The translations under genes and the position numbers were made by a program. The notes beneath the pieces are model-generated. The model was not told where the DNA came from, ran no database searches, and saw only the letters and a program-made list of their open reading frames with translations. From Deltaproteobacteria bacterium (lineage in GTDB: Bacteria; Desulfobacterota; Syntrophobacteria; Syntrophobacterales; Syntrophobacteraceae), in the NCBI GenBank assembly GCA_021780695.1, contig JAJXYD010000028.1, positions 38,014 to 102,013 on the forward strand: 64,000 nucleotides of DNA, in the 5' to 3' direction. Each line of letters begins with the position of its first letter. Position 1 is the stretch's first letter. Shown here one piece after another: positions 54,975-63,723 of the stretch.

Positions 54975-57635
54975 TTAAAAGAAAGCTCCGGCAGAAAACT
55001 GCCATTCATATTGTGGATCACCAGGTCTTCTGTCCAGTACATACCCCATTTCGATCCGAAGAGGGCCGAAAGGCGAATTCCAACGAATTCCTGGACCGAC
55101 GTCTTCTCTAAAGTCGGCCGGATTTATCTCCTGGCCGGGCAGAAAGGCGTTACCCCAGTCGAAAAAGAATAAACCCCGCACTCCGTAATGCTCCAGTAGC
55201 GGAAAGAGCAGTTCGTAGTTTATAACCGCGTACTTATTACCACCTATGACAAGCCCGTTCGCGTCTCTGGGGCCGAGGTAGCCGTAATACCAACCACGCA
55301 TTGAATCGATACCGCCAAGAAAATAGCGCTCCCAGACCGGAATGAGCGACGATCCGTTCTCAAAGCCCGCCTCGGCACGAATATGGCCGACGAATTTCCA
55401 GAAAAGCGGATAATAAATCCCGGCATGGTAATCCTGCTTCAGCATATTGTAGTCGCTGCCCAAGTCCCTGGAATCGTACTCGATCGTTGCCCCTGTGAAG
55501 GTACCCCTGGTAGGCAAAAAGGGCTGATCTGTCGTATTTCTTGAAAAGGCAACGCCAAAGCCGCTTTTGAACTGATAGCCCCGTGCCTGCTGGGCCTGGA
55601 AGTAAGGGTCTTTTTCCGCCAGGTTGTCAAGGTAGTAGATAGAGCCGTTTTCCGCCACATAATAGGCGCTCACATTGCTGTAATTGCCAATCGGATAGCC
55701 GGCGCGCAATTTGATCCCGTAGGTTTGCCATGCAAAATCCTGGTAGAACATTACAGAGTCGTATATATCGAAGCCGCCGGAAAACCGGGTATCAAAGAGC
55801 CAGGGCTTCGTGTAGCTAAGCTGGTAGAACTGGGCATCCTGGGCCAGCATGGCTTGCAAACCCAGATACTGCCCTGTGCCGTAGAGGTTTTTTTGCTGTA
55901 TCTGGCCCATTACGAAAAGACCGTCCAACGTGGAGTAGCCGCCTCCAACGCTTATCGTACCCGTCTGTTTCTCGACAACCTTGATGTTAAGATCCATCAC
56001 GTTTGGCTGAGAGGTGGAAACAGGAACGATCTCAACGGACTTGAAAAAGTCGAGCCTCTTTAAGGCCAACTGGCTGTCCTCTATGGCCTTTGAGTTAAAC
56101 GTATCGCCTTCGGCGATCTTTAACTCTCGTCTTATTACATAGTCTCGAGTCTTTGTATTTCCTGTAATAAAAATGCGTCCGATGTGAACCACACCGAATT
56201 TCTGAACATGAAAATCAACCGCGATAGTATGCGCTGTGTTATCCCGGCTAATCATAGGCTCTACATCGGCTTTTGCATAACCTTTATCTGTGTAGAAACT
56301 CTTAATGAACTTGAGATCATTTCGAATATTGGCGCCACTAAAATACTGGTTCGCTTTGGTTTTAAGCTTCTTTTCTATCTTAGTTTTATATCCACTTATA
56401 AGATCTCCCGAAAGACGAACAGACTTAACTTTATATCTTACGCCTTCGTGAACCGGTATTTTTATATGGAATCCATTTTTTTCAAGAGTTACTGTTGGAG
56501 AACCAACAGAAGCGTCCATAAATCCTATGTCGTGATAATACGCATTCAATCTTTCTATATCTGTATCAAGAATATCGCGCTGTAATGTACCTCTTTCAGA
56601 TACGTACGACAATAAACTCCAAGGCTTGGTTTGCATTTCACCCTGGAGTGTCCTAGATGATATCTGTTTATTGCCTATAAACTTGATAGATTTTACATAT
56701 ACTTTTTTATGCTCTACAATATTAAAAGTAACTACCGCCTCACGTTTACTTATCGGATAACTGATGTTCGTTGTGATATCGGCGTTATAATAAGCCTTCT
56801 GCTGGTATAGTTTGCGTATCTTCTGCACATCACTTGCCAAACTGCTTAGTTTCAAGACAGAATATTGTTTCGTTGAAATAGCCGCAAGGATGTCTTTTGT
56901 CTTGACCTTCTTGTTACCTTTAATTACAAGCTTATTTATGGTGGGGTTTTCCTTGACGACAAACGTCAGGATCTTACCGGCAGGGGTACTTTTGACATCG
57001 GCGTCAACTTTTTCGAAATAGCCCATTTTGAATATAGCGCGGATATCTTCGCTTACCTGCCTGGGATTGAGCAACTGCCCCTTTTTGCTTTTAACAACGG
57101 CCTCCAGCGCAGCCGATTCTATGCGCTGATTGCCTTCAAATCTGACCTGAGCGATGATTGCCTTGCCAAGGACATCGGCACTGGTTTGATCCACAATATT
57201 TTCAACAGCCGAGGCCAGATTTTCCACCCCCCGCTGCTCGGCTAAAAGCGAGACGGTCTTTTTTGCCCCGGACATATCCGCCAACTTGGCCTGAATGGAG
57301 ATGGTGTCTCCCACCTGGCTATAGTCGCCGAACATGACGTAGGCGGCTCCGAGTTTTTTTCCAATAGCCCTGGCCTGGCTCTCCGAGTTCACAGGCCCCC
57401 CGGCGGCCTTTGAAACCAGGGCCGGCTCTATCACCGCAAGGCCGGCTCGCGCCCCAAGACGGGTAAAAAGCTCGTCCAGAGACTTTTGGGCCTCACCGGC
57501 GTTAGAGGAGCCATGCATAACAAAGGGCATTATGGCTATCTTGGGCTGAGAGTCGTCGCACCACCCCGTCGGAAGGCCAAACACAAGTATGAATAAAGCT
57601 AGTATCAGGCCTCCGGCCTTTATCCTACCCACCAT
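54975..57635 (-). CDS. bamA: Outer-membrane protein assembly factor BamA with an extra N-terminal TolB/FlgO-like domain
   Basis: About 886 residues. A signal peptide (GGLILALFILVFGLPTGWC) is followed at about 30-160 by PKIAIMPFVMHG...AAYVMFGDYSQVGDTISIQAKLAD, a TolB-N/FlgO-like fold not present in E. coli BamA. Five POTRA domains (from about 165 to 570) precede the 16-strand Omp85 barrel, with FLPGQEINP and a C-terminal Phe-Phe. It inserts beta-barrel proteins. The gene is a base-composition mosaic: about 56200-56900 is strongly AT-rich while both flanks are GC-rich. The ATG at 57635 has CAGGAAA upstream; an ATG at 57656 is possible. Confidence 0.94.
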   Translation of the reverse strand: MVGRIKAGGLILALFILVFGLPTGWCDDSQPKIAIMPFVMHGSSNAGEAQKSLDELFTRLGARAGLAVIEPALVSKAAGGPVNSESQARAIGKKLGAAYVMFGDYSQVGDTISIQAKLADMSGAKKTVSLLAEQRGVENLASAVENIVDQTSADVLGKAIIAQVRFEGNQRIESAALEAVVKSKKGQLLNPRQVSEDIRAIFKMGYFEKVDADVKSTPAGKILTFVVKENPTINKLVIKGNKKVKTKDILAAISTKQYSVLKLSSLASDVQKIRKLYQQKAYYNADITTNISYPISKREAVVTFNIVEHKKVYVKSIKFIGNKQISSRTLQGEMQTKPWSLLSYVSERGTLQRDILDTDIERLNAYYHDIGFMDASVGSPTVTLEKNGFHIKIPVHEGVRYKVKSVRLSGDLISGYKTKIEKKLKTKANQYFSGANIRNDLKFIKSFYTDKGYAKADVEPMISRDNTAHTIAVDFHVQKFGVVHIGRIFITGNTKTRDYVIRRELKIAEGDTFNSKAIEDSQLALKRLDFFKSVEIVPVSTSQPNVMDLNIKVVEKQTGTISVGGGYSTLDGLFVMGQIQQKNLYGTGQYLGLQAMLAQDAQFYQLSYTKPWLFDTRFSGGFDIYDSVMFYQDFAWQTYGIKLRAGYPIGNYSNVSAYYVAENGSIYYLDNLAEKDPYFQAQQARGYQFKSGFGVAFSRNTTDQPFLPTRGTFTGATIEYDSRDLGSDYNMLKQDYHAGIYYPLFWKFVGHIRAEAGFENGSSLIPVWERYFLGGIDSMRGWYYGYLGPRDANGLVIGGNKYAVINYELLFPLLEHYGVRGLFFFDWGNAFLPGQEINPADFREDVGPGIRWNSPFGPLRIEMGYVLDRRPGDPQYEWQFSAGAFF

Positions 57636-57819
57636 GATTTCCTGCCCCTCCCCCATCCCGACTGACGGTCTGCAAAAAATATCTCAGGCACTTAGCCACG
57701 CTTCTGTCTTCTCCCGATTTTCAGGACTTCTCTAATACCATCCTTCTTGACTCATGCCCAATAGAATTTTTCGACTCAAGACCCGCCTAAGGCTTTCCGC
57801 CCCCCAGCGAAAAAACCGA

Positions 57820-58548
57820 TCACACCATTTGGGTCAGGCTCTCGGGGGGCCGGTCCCGTTCATCATGCAGATGGGCATCCCTTAGACGCAATACCCTGTG
57901 CATCATTGAAGCCAGTTCCTGGTTGTGGGTAACTATTACCATGGTCAGCCCCTCGGATTCGTTAAGGGAGACCAGCAACTCATGAAGCGAGCGCCCCGTG
58001 CGGCTGTCGAGATTGCCGCTGGGTTCATCGGCAAGAAAGAGTCGGGGCTTTAAAAGAAGCGCCCTGGCTACGGCGATTCTTTGCTGCTCGCCTCCGGAAA
58101 GCTCTCCGACCCGGTGTTTTAGACGCTGTGAGAGCCCCAGTTTTTCGAGCAAATCGCAGGCCCTCGATCTCACTTCCGCTTTTGGCAGCCCCGCGATCAA
58201 ACCGGGCATCATTACATTTTCAACGGCGTCAAATTCGGGCATGAGGCAATGAAACTGAAAAACAAAACCGATGTTTCGATTCCTGAATTTGGCCAGTTCC
58301 GGCTCTGCCTGCTGGAAAACATCCGAGCCGCCGTAGAAGACATGGCCCGAGGTCGGTTTTTCAAGGGTGCCGAGTATATTTAAAAGGGTCGATTTACCGG
58401 CTCCCGAACTTCCGACAATGGCGATCCTCTCCCCCTTGCGAATCACAAGATCGAGGTCCTTAAAGAGCTCGATAGTCTGAGTGCCGTTTACGAACTTTTT
58501 AGTAAGCCCCAGGGTGTGGACTTCTATGTTTTGCTTGGCATTATTCAT
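57820..58548 (-). CDS. lolD: Lipoprotein-releasing ABC transporter ATPase LolD
   Basis: A 242-residue ABC ATPase. Walker A GSSGAGKSTLLN, Q-loop FVFQFHCLMPEFDAVENVMMP (LolD-type), signature LSGGEQQRIAVARALL, Walker B LFLADEPSGNLD and switch His in VTHNQEL. With LolC/E it drives release of outer-membrane lipoproteins from the inner membrane to LolA. It overlaps the end of the permease gene by 8 bp. The permease next door excludes most other MacB-type roles. Confidence 0.93.
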   Translation of the reverse strand: MNNAKQNIEVHTLGLTKKFVNGTQTIELFKDLDLVIRKGERIAIVGSSGAGKSTLLNILGTLEKPTSGHVFYGGSDVFQQAEPELAKFRNRNIGFVFQFHCLMPEFDAVENVMMPGLIAGLPKAEVRSRACDLLEKLGLSQRLKHRVGELSGGEQQRIAVARALLLKPRLFLADEPSGNLDSRTGRSLHELLVSLNESEGLTMVIVTHNQELASMMHRVLRLRDAHLHDERDRPPESLTQMV

Positions 58549-59779
58549 ACTTCAAGGCTTCCGCGGGGTCTAGTCCGGCAGCCTTGTGCGACGGGTAGAG
58601 CGTCGCAATCAGGCTGATGCAGATTGCCGAAAGGGCAATTACAGCCAGATCGGAGGCTTCCATTTTAACCGGAAGGGTGGCTATGTGATAGACCTGCTGG
58701 GGTAAATCTATGAATTTATACCTCTTTAGCAGCCCGCAGAGCAAACTGCCCCCCAAAAGGCCAAGGACCGTCCCGCAGGCGCCTATAAGAAATCCCTCCA
58801 GAACAAAGATTTTCCTTATACTGGCGGTGGTCGCCCCCATCGCCTTGAGGATCGCTATATCGCGGCCCTTTTCCATGACAAGCATAGTTAGAGAACTCAC
58901 GATATTAAAGGAGGCCACAAGGATTATAAGGGTAAGGATTACGAACATCACGGTCTTTTCGAGCTTTAGGGCCGCAAAGAAATTGCCGTTCATCTTAATC
59001 CAGTCCGTGACATAGAAAGGATAGCCCAGGCTCTTTTTTATGGCTTTGGCAATCGCGCCCGCCTCGTAGATATCCTTAACCCTTACCTGAAGGCCGGTTA
59101 CGGTTTTTCCGATGCCAAGAAACTGCTGTGCCGCGGGCAAATCGATGTAGGCAAGCGTGCTGTCGTAGTCGTACATCCCCGAACTGACCAGACCGACGAC
59201 CTCGAAAAGCTCGCTTCTGGGCGCCTCCCCCATCGGAGTCAGCCTTCCGGTGGGAGAAATTATCGTGACAAATCCCCCGACACTCACCCCCAGGCTCTCA
59301 GCCAATTGGCTTCCCAAAATGATTCCGGGATAGGGCTTGCCTTTTTTCTTCGTCAAAGACTCCGACAGATCGGCAAGATTTCCCTCTATTAGATTATGCT
59401 GAAGCTTAATTACCTTAGAGGCCGAAAGCGGATCGATGCCATAGAGTATGGCCCCCGAACTCCTGGTTGCCGACATCATTACGGGGGCGTAAATATAGGG
59501 AGTTGCGTCCACGACGCCTTTTTGTTTATCGACCTTGGCAATCACTTCCTTGTAATCGGAGATCGAACCCGCATAGCTTGTGATGTTTACATGCGAGGTG
59601 ACCCCCAGAATGCGCTGCCTCAGATCGGATTGAAAGCCGTTCATAACCGCCAGGACAACGATTAGCGCCGTAACCCCTACCGCTACTCCGGCGATGGAGA
59701 TAAAAGAGATCAGGGACACAAACGTCTGTCTGCGCTTGGCCAGGAGATAGCGAAAACTTATAAAGAACTCAAAACTCAT
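58541..59779 (-). CDS. lolE: Lipoprotein-releasing ABC transporter permease LolC/LolE
   Basis: A 412-residue FtsX-family permease. TM1 near residue 25 (FISIAGVAVGVTALIVVLAVMNGF), a long periplasmic domain (about 50-260), then three more TM segments (about 275-300, 325-350, 375-395). The N-terminal YLLAKRRQTFVSLISFIS matches LolC/LolE. Only one permease gene is present, so the transporter may be a homodimer (as the LolF form) rather than LolCE; the symbol is a family label. It is followed by lolD. Confidence 0.9.
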   Translation of the reverse strand: MSFEFFISFRYLLAKRRQTFVSLISFISIAGVAVGVTALIVVLAVMNGFQSDLRQRILGVTSHVNITSYAGSISDYKEVIAKVDKQKGVVDATPYIYAPVMMSATRSSGAILYGIDPLSASKVIKLQHNLIEGNLADLSESLTKKKGKPYPGIILGSQLAESLGVSVGGFVTIISPTGRLTPMGEAPRSELFEVVGLVSSGMYDYDSTLAYIDLPAAQQFLGIGKTVTGLQVRVKDIYEAGAIAKAIKKSLGYPFYVTDWIKMNGNFFAALKLEKTVMFVILTLIILVASFNIVSSLTMLVMEKGRDIAILKAMGATTASIRKIFVLEGFLIGACGTVLGLLGGSLLCGLLKRYKFIDLPQQVYHIATLPVKMEASDLAVIALSAICISLIATLYPSHKAAGLDPAEALKYE

Positions 59780-59788
59780 GATCGATTT

Positions 59789-61282
59789 TTACAGGCCCTT
59801 CTTTTCAGGTCTCATGTGGGGGAAAAGTATAACATCCCTTATGGAGGGCGAGTCGGTAAAAAGCATGACCAGCCGGTCGATTCCGATTCCCTCTCCGGCC
59901 GCCGGGGGCATTCCGTACTCGAGGGCCCGGATATAGTCCTCGTCCATCTGGTGGGCTTCCTCGTCTCCGGCCTCAAAGGCGGCGATCTGCCGTTTGAACC
60001 TCTCGCTTTGATCCCTGGGGTCGTTTAGTTCCGAGAATGCGTTGGCCATTTCACGGCCGCAGATAAAAAGTTCGAACCTATCGACAAATTCGGGCGCACC
60101 CTCGGTTTTTCTCGATAGAGGCGACACCTCGAGCGGATAGCGATAGATGAAGGTAGGCTGAATCAGCTTGGGCTCGACCACCAGGTCGAATATCTTGGTA
60201 AGAAGCTTTCCGTGGCCCTCGAAGCGCTCATGGCCTATGCCAAGAGATTTCGCGTAGTCAAGCGCCCCCTCCATGCTCTCGACGGCCTCCTGCGGCACGC
60301 CTCCAATGGAGGTAAGAGAATCCAGAAAAGCGCAGCGTCTCCAGGGCTTGCCCAGATCGATAACGTCTCCCTGGTATTCCAGGCTTGTCTTGCCCTCGTT
60401 AACCTCGCGGCACAACAGGCCGAAAAGCTCCTCGGTAACCTCCATGAGGTCTTCATAGGTCGCATAGGCCTGGTAGAATTCCACCATCGTAAATTCGGGG
60501 TTGTGTTGGGTGGAAACGCCCTCGTTTCGAAAATTTCGGTTGAGCTCGAACACCCTCTCAAACCCGCCCACAAGGAGCCTTTTGAGATAGAGTTCGGGGG
60601 CAATTCTTAAGTAGAGATCCATGTCGAGGGCATTGTGATGGGTCTTGAAAGGCTTTGCCGTAGCCCCTCCCGCTATGGCGTGCATCATGGGAGTCTCTAC
60701 CTCGAGGAAATCTCGCTCGATAAAAAAGCGCCTGAGGGTGGAAATTATTTTCGCCCTTTTTCGGAAAGTCTCCCGTACCTGCTCGTTTATCATCAGGTCC
60801 ACGTATCGCTGCCTGTAGCGCAGTTCGATATCTTTTAGACCGTGGAATTTTTCGGGCAGCGGCCGCAGGTTTTTGGTGAGCAAGGTAAAATCTTTTACAA
60901 GCAGGGTAAGTTCATCGGTTTTGGTCCGAAAAAGTGGCCCCCCCACCCGGATTATATCCCCTATATCCAGCCTTTTGGCTACAAGGTAGCTCTCATCGCC
61001 GATCTGGTTTTTCTGCAGGTATACCTGAATTTTTGCGTCCGAATCGCAGATGTGCATAAATATCGATTTACCGAAAGAGCGAACCGAAAGCACACGGCCG
61101 GCAATCATGAAGGATGTTTGATCGGCTTCGAGTTGTTCTGCGTTTTTTGCTCCCGATTTTTCCAAAAGCTCCTTTATTCTGTCCGGAACCTTATATCCAT
61201 TCGGATAGAGCGAAACGTTTTGTCTCTCCAATTCGGCGGCCTTCTCCAGCCGCTCCCTTACAACAATATTTAAATCTTCCAT
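59789..61282 (-). CDS. lysS: Lysyl-tRNA synthetase (class II)
   Basis: About 497 residues. An N-terminal OB-fold (IMIAGRVLSVRSFGKSIFMHI-type segment) is followed by motif 1, motif 2 (FRNEGVSTQHNPEFTM) and motif 3 (GIGIDRLVMLFTDSPSIRD). It charges tRNA-Lys. The ATG at 61282 fits the family N-terminus; the frame is open 6 codons more. It starts the minus-strand run lysS-lolE-lolD-bamA-ompH; lysS next to lolCE is common in Desulfobacterota-type genomes as I recall. Confidence 0.97.
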   Translation of the reverse strand: MEDLNIVVRERLEKAAELERQNVSLYPNGYKVPDRIKELLEKSGAKNAEQLEADQTSFMIAGRVLSVRSFGKSIFMHICDSDAKIQVYLQKNQIGDESYLVAKRLDIGDIIRVGGPLFRTKTDELTLLVKDFTLLTKNLRPLPEKFHGLKDIELRYRQRYVDLMINEQVRETFRKRAKIISTLRRFFIERDFLEVETPMMHAIAGGATAKPFKTHHNALDMDLYLRIAPELYLKRLLVGGFERVFELNRNFRNEGVSTQHNPEFTMVEFYQAYATYEDLMEVTEELFGLLCREVNEGKTSLEYQGDVIDLGKPWRRCAFLDSLTSIGGVPQEAVESMEGALDYAKSLGIGHERFEGHGKLLTKIFDLVVEPKLIQPTFIYRYPLEVSPLSRKTEGAPEFVDRFELFICGREMANAFSELNDPRDQSERFKRQIAAFEAGDEEAHQMDEDYIRALEYGMPPAAGEGIGIDRLVMLFTDSPSIRDVILFPHMRPEKKGL

Positions 61283-61300
61283 ATGTCTCAAAGCTTTCAA

Positions 61301-62422
61301 GGCAGCGCCGCGCGCTCCAAACGATTTCTCTACCCGAAAATAACCCCAGGCTCACCCGCGGTTCCAAAAACCGGCCCGACATTCCCAATTTGAGGAACGT
61401 TAGATTATTTGGCCTGCCGCGTCAAGGGTCTTGTCCCCGACACCAGGGTAAAGGCATGAAAATAGGACAACCACCGCAGTGGCGGGCGAATGCCCCCGGA
61501 AACTTCAGGGATGCCTTTAGCCTCGTTTCCAAGGCTTGCGACATTAATTTTTACCGAAATCTCAAAGGGTTTGAGAAATCGGGCTACGGCAAGGACTTTC
61601 CAATTCCTCGGGACCAAACAGAAAAAACAGACCCCGTCCGAGCAGATCATACGATGTGATGGCCGCGAGGCTGCTCCCCAAAACTTTTGAGCCCTTTCTT
61701 CGGCCCTCCCATAATGGGCCGTATGCCCCCCAATACCCTCACACTCAGACAGTTACGGCAATCGGAGTTCCCCATCGCTCATTCATCCGCAAGACCGATG
61801 GGTGGCTGTTTGAAATGAAGAATACACAGATTTCTTTCCTATCCCCTCCAAACCAAAAAGATACGATTCCAGCCCCCTGCCGCTCTTGCCACTTCGTGGG
61901 CGCCAGCCCATGGGGGGGTGACTTAAGCTCTGTTTGTCCCACGCGAAGACGCGAAAATGCAACCCGGAAAAAGCGCGATTTCGGACCGGTCTTGGGTGGC
62001 TAATTCAAGCCCGGATCGCTCAGGTCAATCCGGACACCTTTCCTATTGTGTTTCTTTGATCTCTTTTTTCGCGCCTTCGCGCCTTTGCGTGAGCCTAAAT
62101 CAACACCACTGCGACTGGATCTCCCTTGGTTTCAATCCTTTTTCTCGCGGATGCTCGCTATAAACTCCAGTTGCCCGAAATTTCTCCTCGTCTTGAATTG
62201 TATGCTCTTTGGCCTCAAAATCATAGAAAGTTGCGGCGACGGAGTGAAGTTATGATCCTGTAGTTTTTCCATTTTCTCTGTCAGACTACCTTTTCACAAA
62301 TATTTCCGTAGCAGCAGTCGGCACAACGGGCACGGGACGAAGTGGGGGGGGAAGGTAAAAAGCGGGTAACAAAAATTACCCACCCGGGAAATGTGGCCTC
62401 TGACTATCAGTAAAGTTTTAAC
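61301..62422. other. Gene-poor stretch of about 1.1 kb
   Basis: No reading frame here resembles a protein I know; longer frames overlap lysS antisense or have irregular composition. Visible items are two oppositely oriented copies of a GCG-rich repeat (61940-61956 and 62069-62092) and a small hairpin GGGTAA-CAAAAA-TTACCC at 62364-62381. It may hold decayed genes. Confidence 0.6.
61940..62092. repeat. Inverted pair of CGCGAAG/CTTCGCG-type short repeats
   Basis: CACGCGAAGACGCGAAAA (61940-61957) and TTTTTTCGCGCCTTCGCGCC with TTTGCGTGAG (62065-62092) are approximate reverse complements about 110 bp apart. Such CTTCGCGTCTTTGCGTG strings recur in many bacterial genomes; origin unknown. Confidence 0.45.
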
Positions 62423-62445
62423 TGGTGGAGGCGGCGGGAGTTGAA
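62423..62445 (-). other. Fragment of an ssrA (tmRNA) 3' end, att-like scar
   Basis: On the minus strand TTCAACTCCCGCCGCCTCC plus ACCA is the T-arm/acceptor end of tmRNA including the encoded CCA. The normal T-loop GGTTCGA is altered to GCTTCAA, and the 5' acceptor strand and the rest of a tmRNA are missing. Integrases often use the ssrA 3' end as attB, so this is probably an attL/attR copy or a displaced remnant. Confidence 0.65.
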
Positions 62446-62642
62446 GCCGAGACTCGGCTCAATCGCTTGCCCCTCAAAACATTGTTAAATTCAACATTTA
62501 CGATAACATAGTCTCGCTTTCCGGCTGATTTGAGTCCGTTAAAATGCGTCGTATTTCACCGAGATTTGTCACGTTCGGGGAAAGTTTGGGGAAAGTGGTC
62601 AAGGGGGATGGATGGTGCTATGATGCGGTTCTTGATTTTTAT

Positions 62643-62659
62643 CGTAACACAGTGTTACG
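62643..62659. promoter_or_regulatory. 17-bp palindrome, likely operator of the toxin-antitoxin pair
   Basis: CGTAACAC-A-GTGTTACG is a perfect dyad, 38 bp before the toxin TTG. The antitoxin has an HTH domain, so autoregulation at this site is the expected arrangement. No -10/-35 pair is compelling. Confidence 0.6.
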
Positions 62660-62696
62660 TTTCTCTTGACCACAACCCTCGTGGGGGATTATCATT

Positions 62697-62990
62697 TTGA
62701 CTGTGCCATTTTCCTCTTCTGAGGCGATTAGGCGTATTCGGGAAATCGCAAATCTCGGTGATGTGCGGACCACGGGACACTGCCGCAAGAGGATGGCTGA
62801 ACGAGGGTTCGGCTTTCAGGATCTGCTCTCAATTCTGCTGAACGGAGAGATTAAGAGCCAACCCGAATATGATGAAAAACATGATCAATTCAAGTATCGG
62901 ATTGACGGAAGCACAATCGATGGGGATTCAGCCGTAGCCATTACCGTGATCGTGAGTTCTCACGCGGTTCTAATTGTTACCATTTTTTAG
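62697..62990 (+). CDS. DUF4258-family toxin-like protein (RelE/MqsR-type fold)
   Basis: A 97-residue protein. TTGHCRKRMAERGFGFQDLLSILLNGEI is the DUF4258 pattern (His, Arg and Met of the RelE-like core), with a C-terminal VAITVIVSSHAVLIVTIF strand pair. Members paired with MqsA-type antitoxins are thought to be mRNA interferases. The start is TTG 62697 with GGGGGA 8 nt upstream; a GTG 6 bp on is an alternative. The antitoxin starts 9 bp after the stop. Toxin activity is inferred from the pairing. Confidence 0.8.
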   Translation: MTVPFSSSEAIRRIREIANLGDVRTTGHCRKRMAERGFGFQDLLSILLNGEIKSQPEYDEKHDQFKYRIDGSTIDGDSAVAITVIVSSHAVLIVTIF

Positions 62991-62999
62991 GAGCCGGTC

Positions 63000-63488
63000 T
63001 TGGACAATCTTGAAAAATGCCCGACATGCGGAAGTGGACATTTTGTCTTCAAGAAGACCCATCATCACTTTCTTGAGAGTGGGCTCGACAATGTTCACCT
63101 GACCAACGTTGAAATCGGGACATGTGCCAACTGTGGCGAGAAGATCGTTTCTATTCCCCACTCGACGGAATTGATGAAATTGATCGGCGAAAGCGTCCTG
63201 CTTAAACCCACGAACCTCAATGGCGCGGAAATCCGGTTCCTTCGAAAAAATCTTCACATGAAGATAAACGATTTCGCACAACTTCTCGGAGTGGATCGGG
63301 TGACGGTGTCCAGATGGGAAAATGGACATGAAAAGCCATCGAGGTCTGTTGATCGATTGGTGAGGCTGACCTACGCCGTGGAGGCAAATATCCCGGAGCC
63401 GACGATGGAACAGTTGCGAAGGAATCTCAGAAACGAAGAGGTCGATACGAAGGTCGATTACTTCGTGCCAATCCCTTTAGCATCATGA
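63000..63488 (+). CDS. MqsA/YgiT-type zinc-finger HTH antitoxin
   Basis: A 162-residue protein. An N-terminal zinc module has two Cys pairs (CPTCGSG and CANCGEK, about residues 8-46), a linker, then an XRE-type HTH (LRKNLHMKINDFAQLLGVDRVTVSRWENGHEKPS, about 80-113). This is the MqsA layout: the N-terminal part neutralises the toxin and the HTH binds the operator. The start is TTG 63000 with AGGAGCC upstream. A 50-residue C-terminal extension follows the HTH. Confidence 0.85.
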   Translation: MDNLEKCPTCGSGHFVFKKTHHHFLESGLDNVHLTNVEIGTCANCGEKIVSIPHSTELMKLIGESVLLKPTNLNGAEIRFLRKNLHMKINDFAQLLGVDRVTVSRWENGHEKPSRSVDRLVRLTYAVEANIPEPTMEQLRRNLRNEEVDTKVDYFVPIPLAS

Positions 63489-63723
63489 GGGCTGTTTTCA
63501 TCAGAAAATGGGAAGGAACACTCTTATCTCCTCCGGATCAGAGGACTTCAAATCCAAAGATAGACAACCCTCCGTCATGCCAAGGACCTTCCGGGGTTGG
63601 GGCCTGTCCTCTCCGACCAACCGCTCAAGACGTGACGGTCAAGCATCTACTTAAAGCGGCTGGTATAGAAGAGAATGACCTTTAAGGTTCTCGCAATCAA
63701 TTTTAGCCGCCCGGCCTCTTAAT

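Noticed and set aside
61114..61659. Plus-strand frame of 181 codons at the lysS 5' end
   Set aside because: Half of it is antisense to lysS, there is no ribosome-binding site, and no family similarity.
62423..62800. A complete tmRNA gene on the minus strand
   Set aside because: Only the last ~23 nt match; no 5' acceptor strand or tag-peptide reading frame, and the space is occupied by the toxin gene on the other strand.
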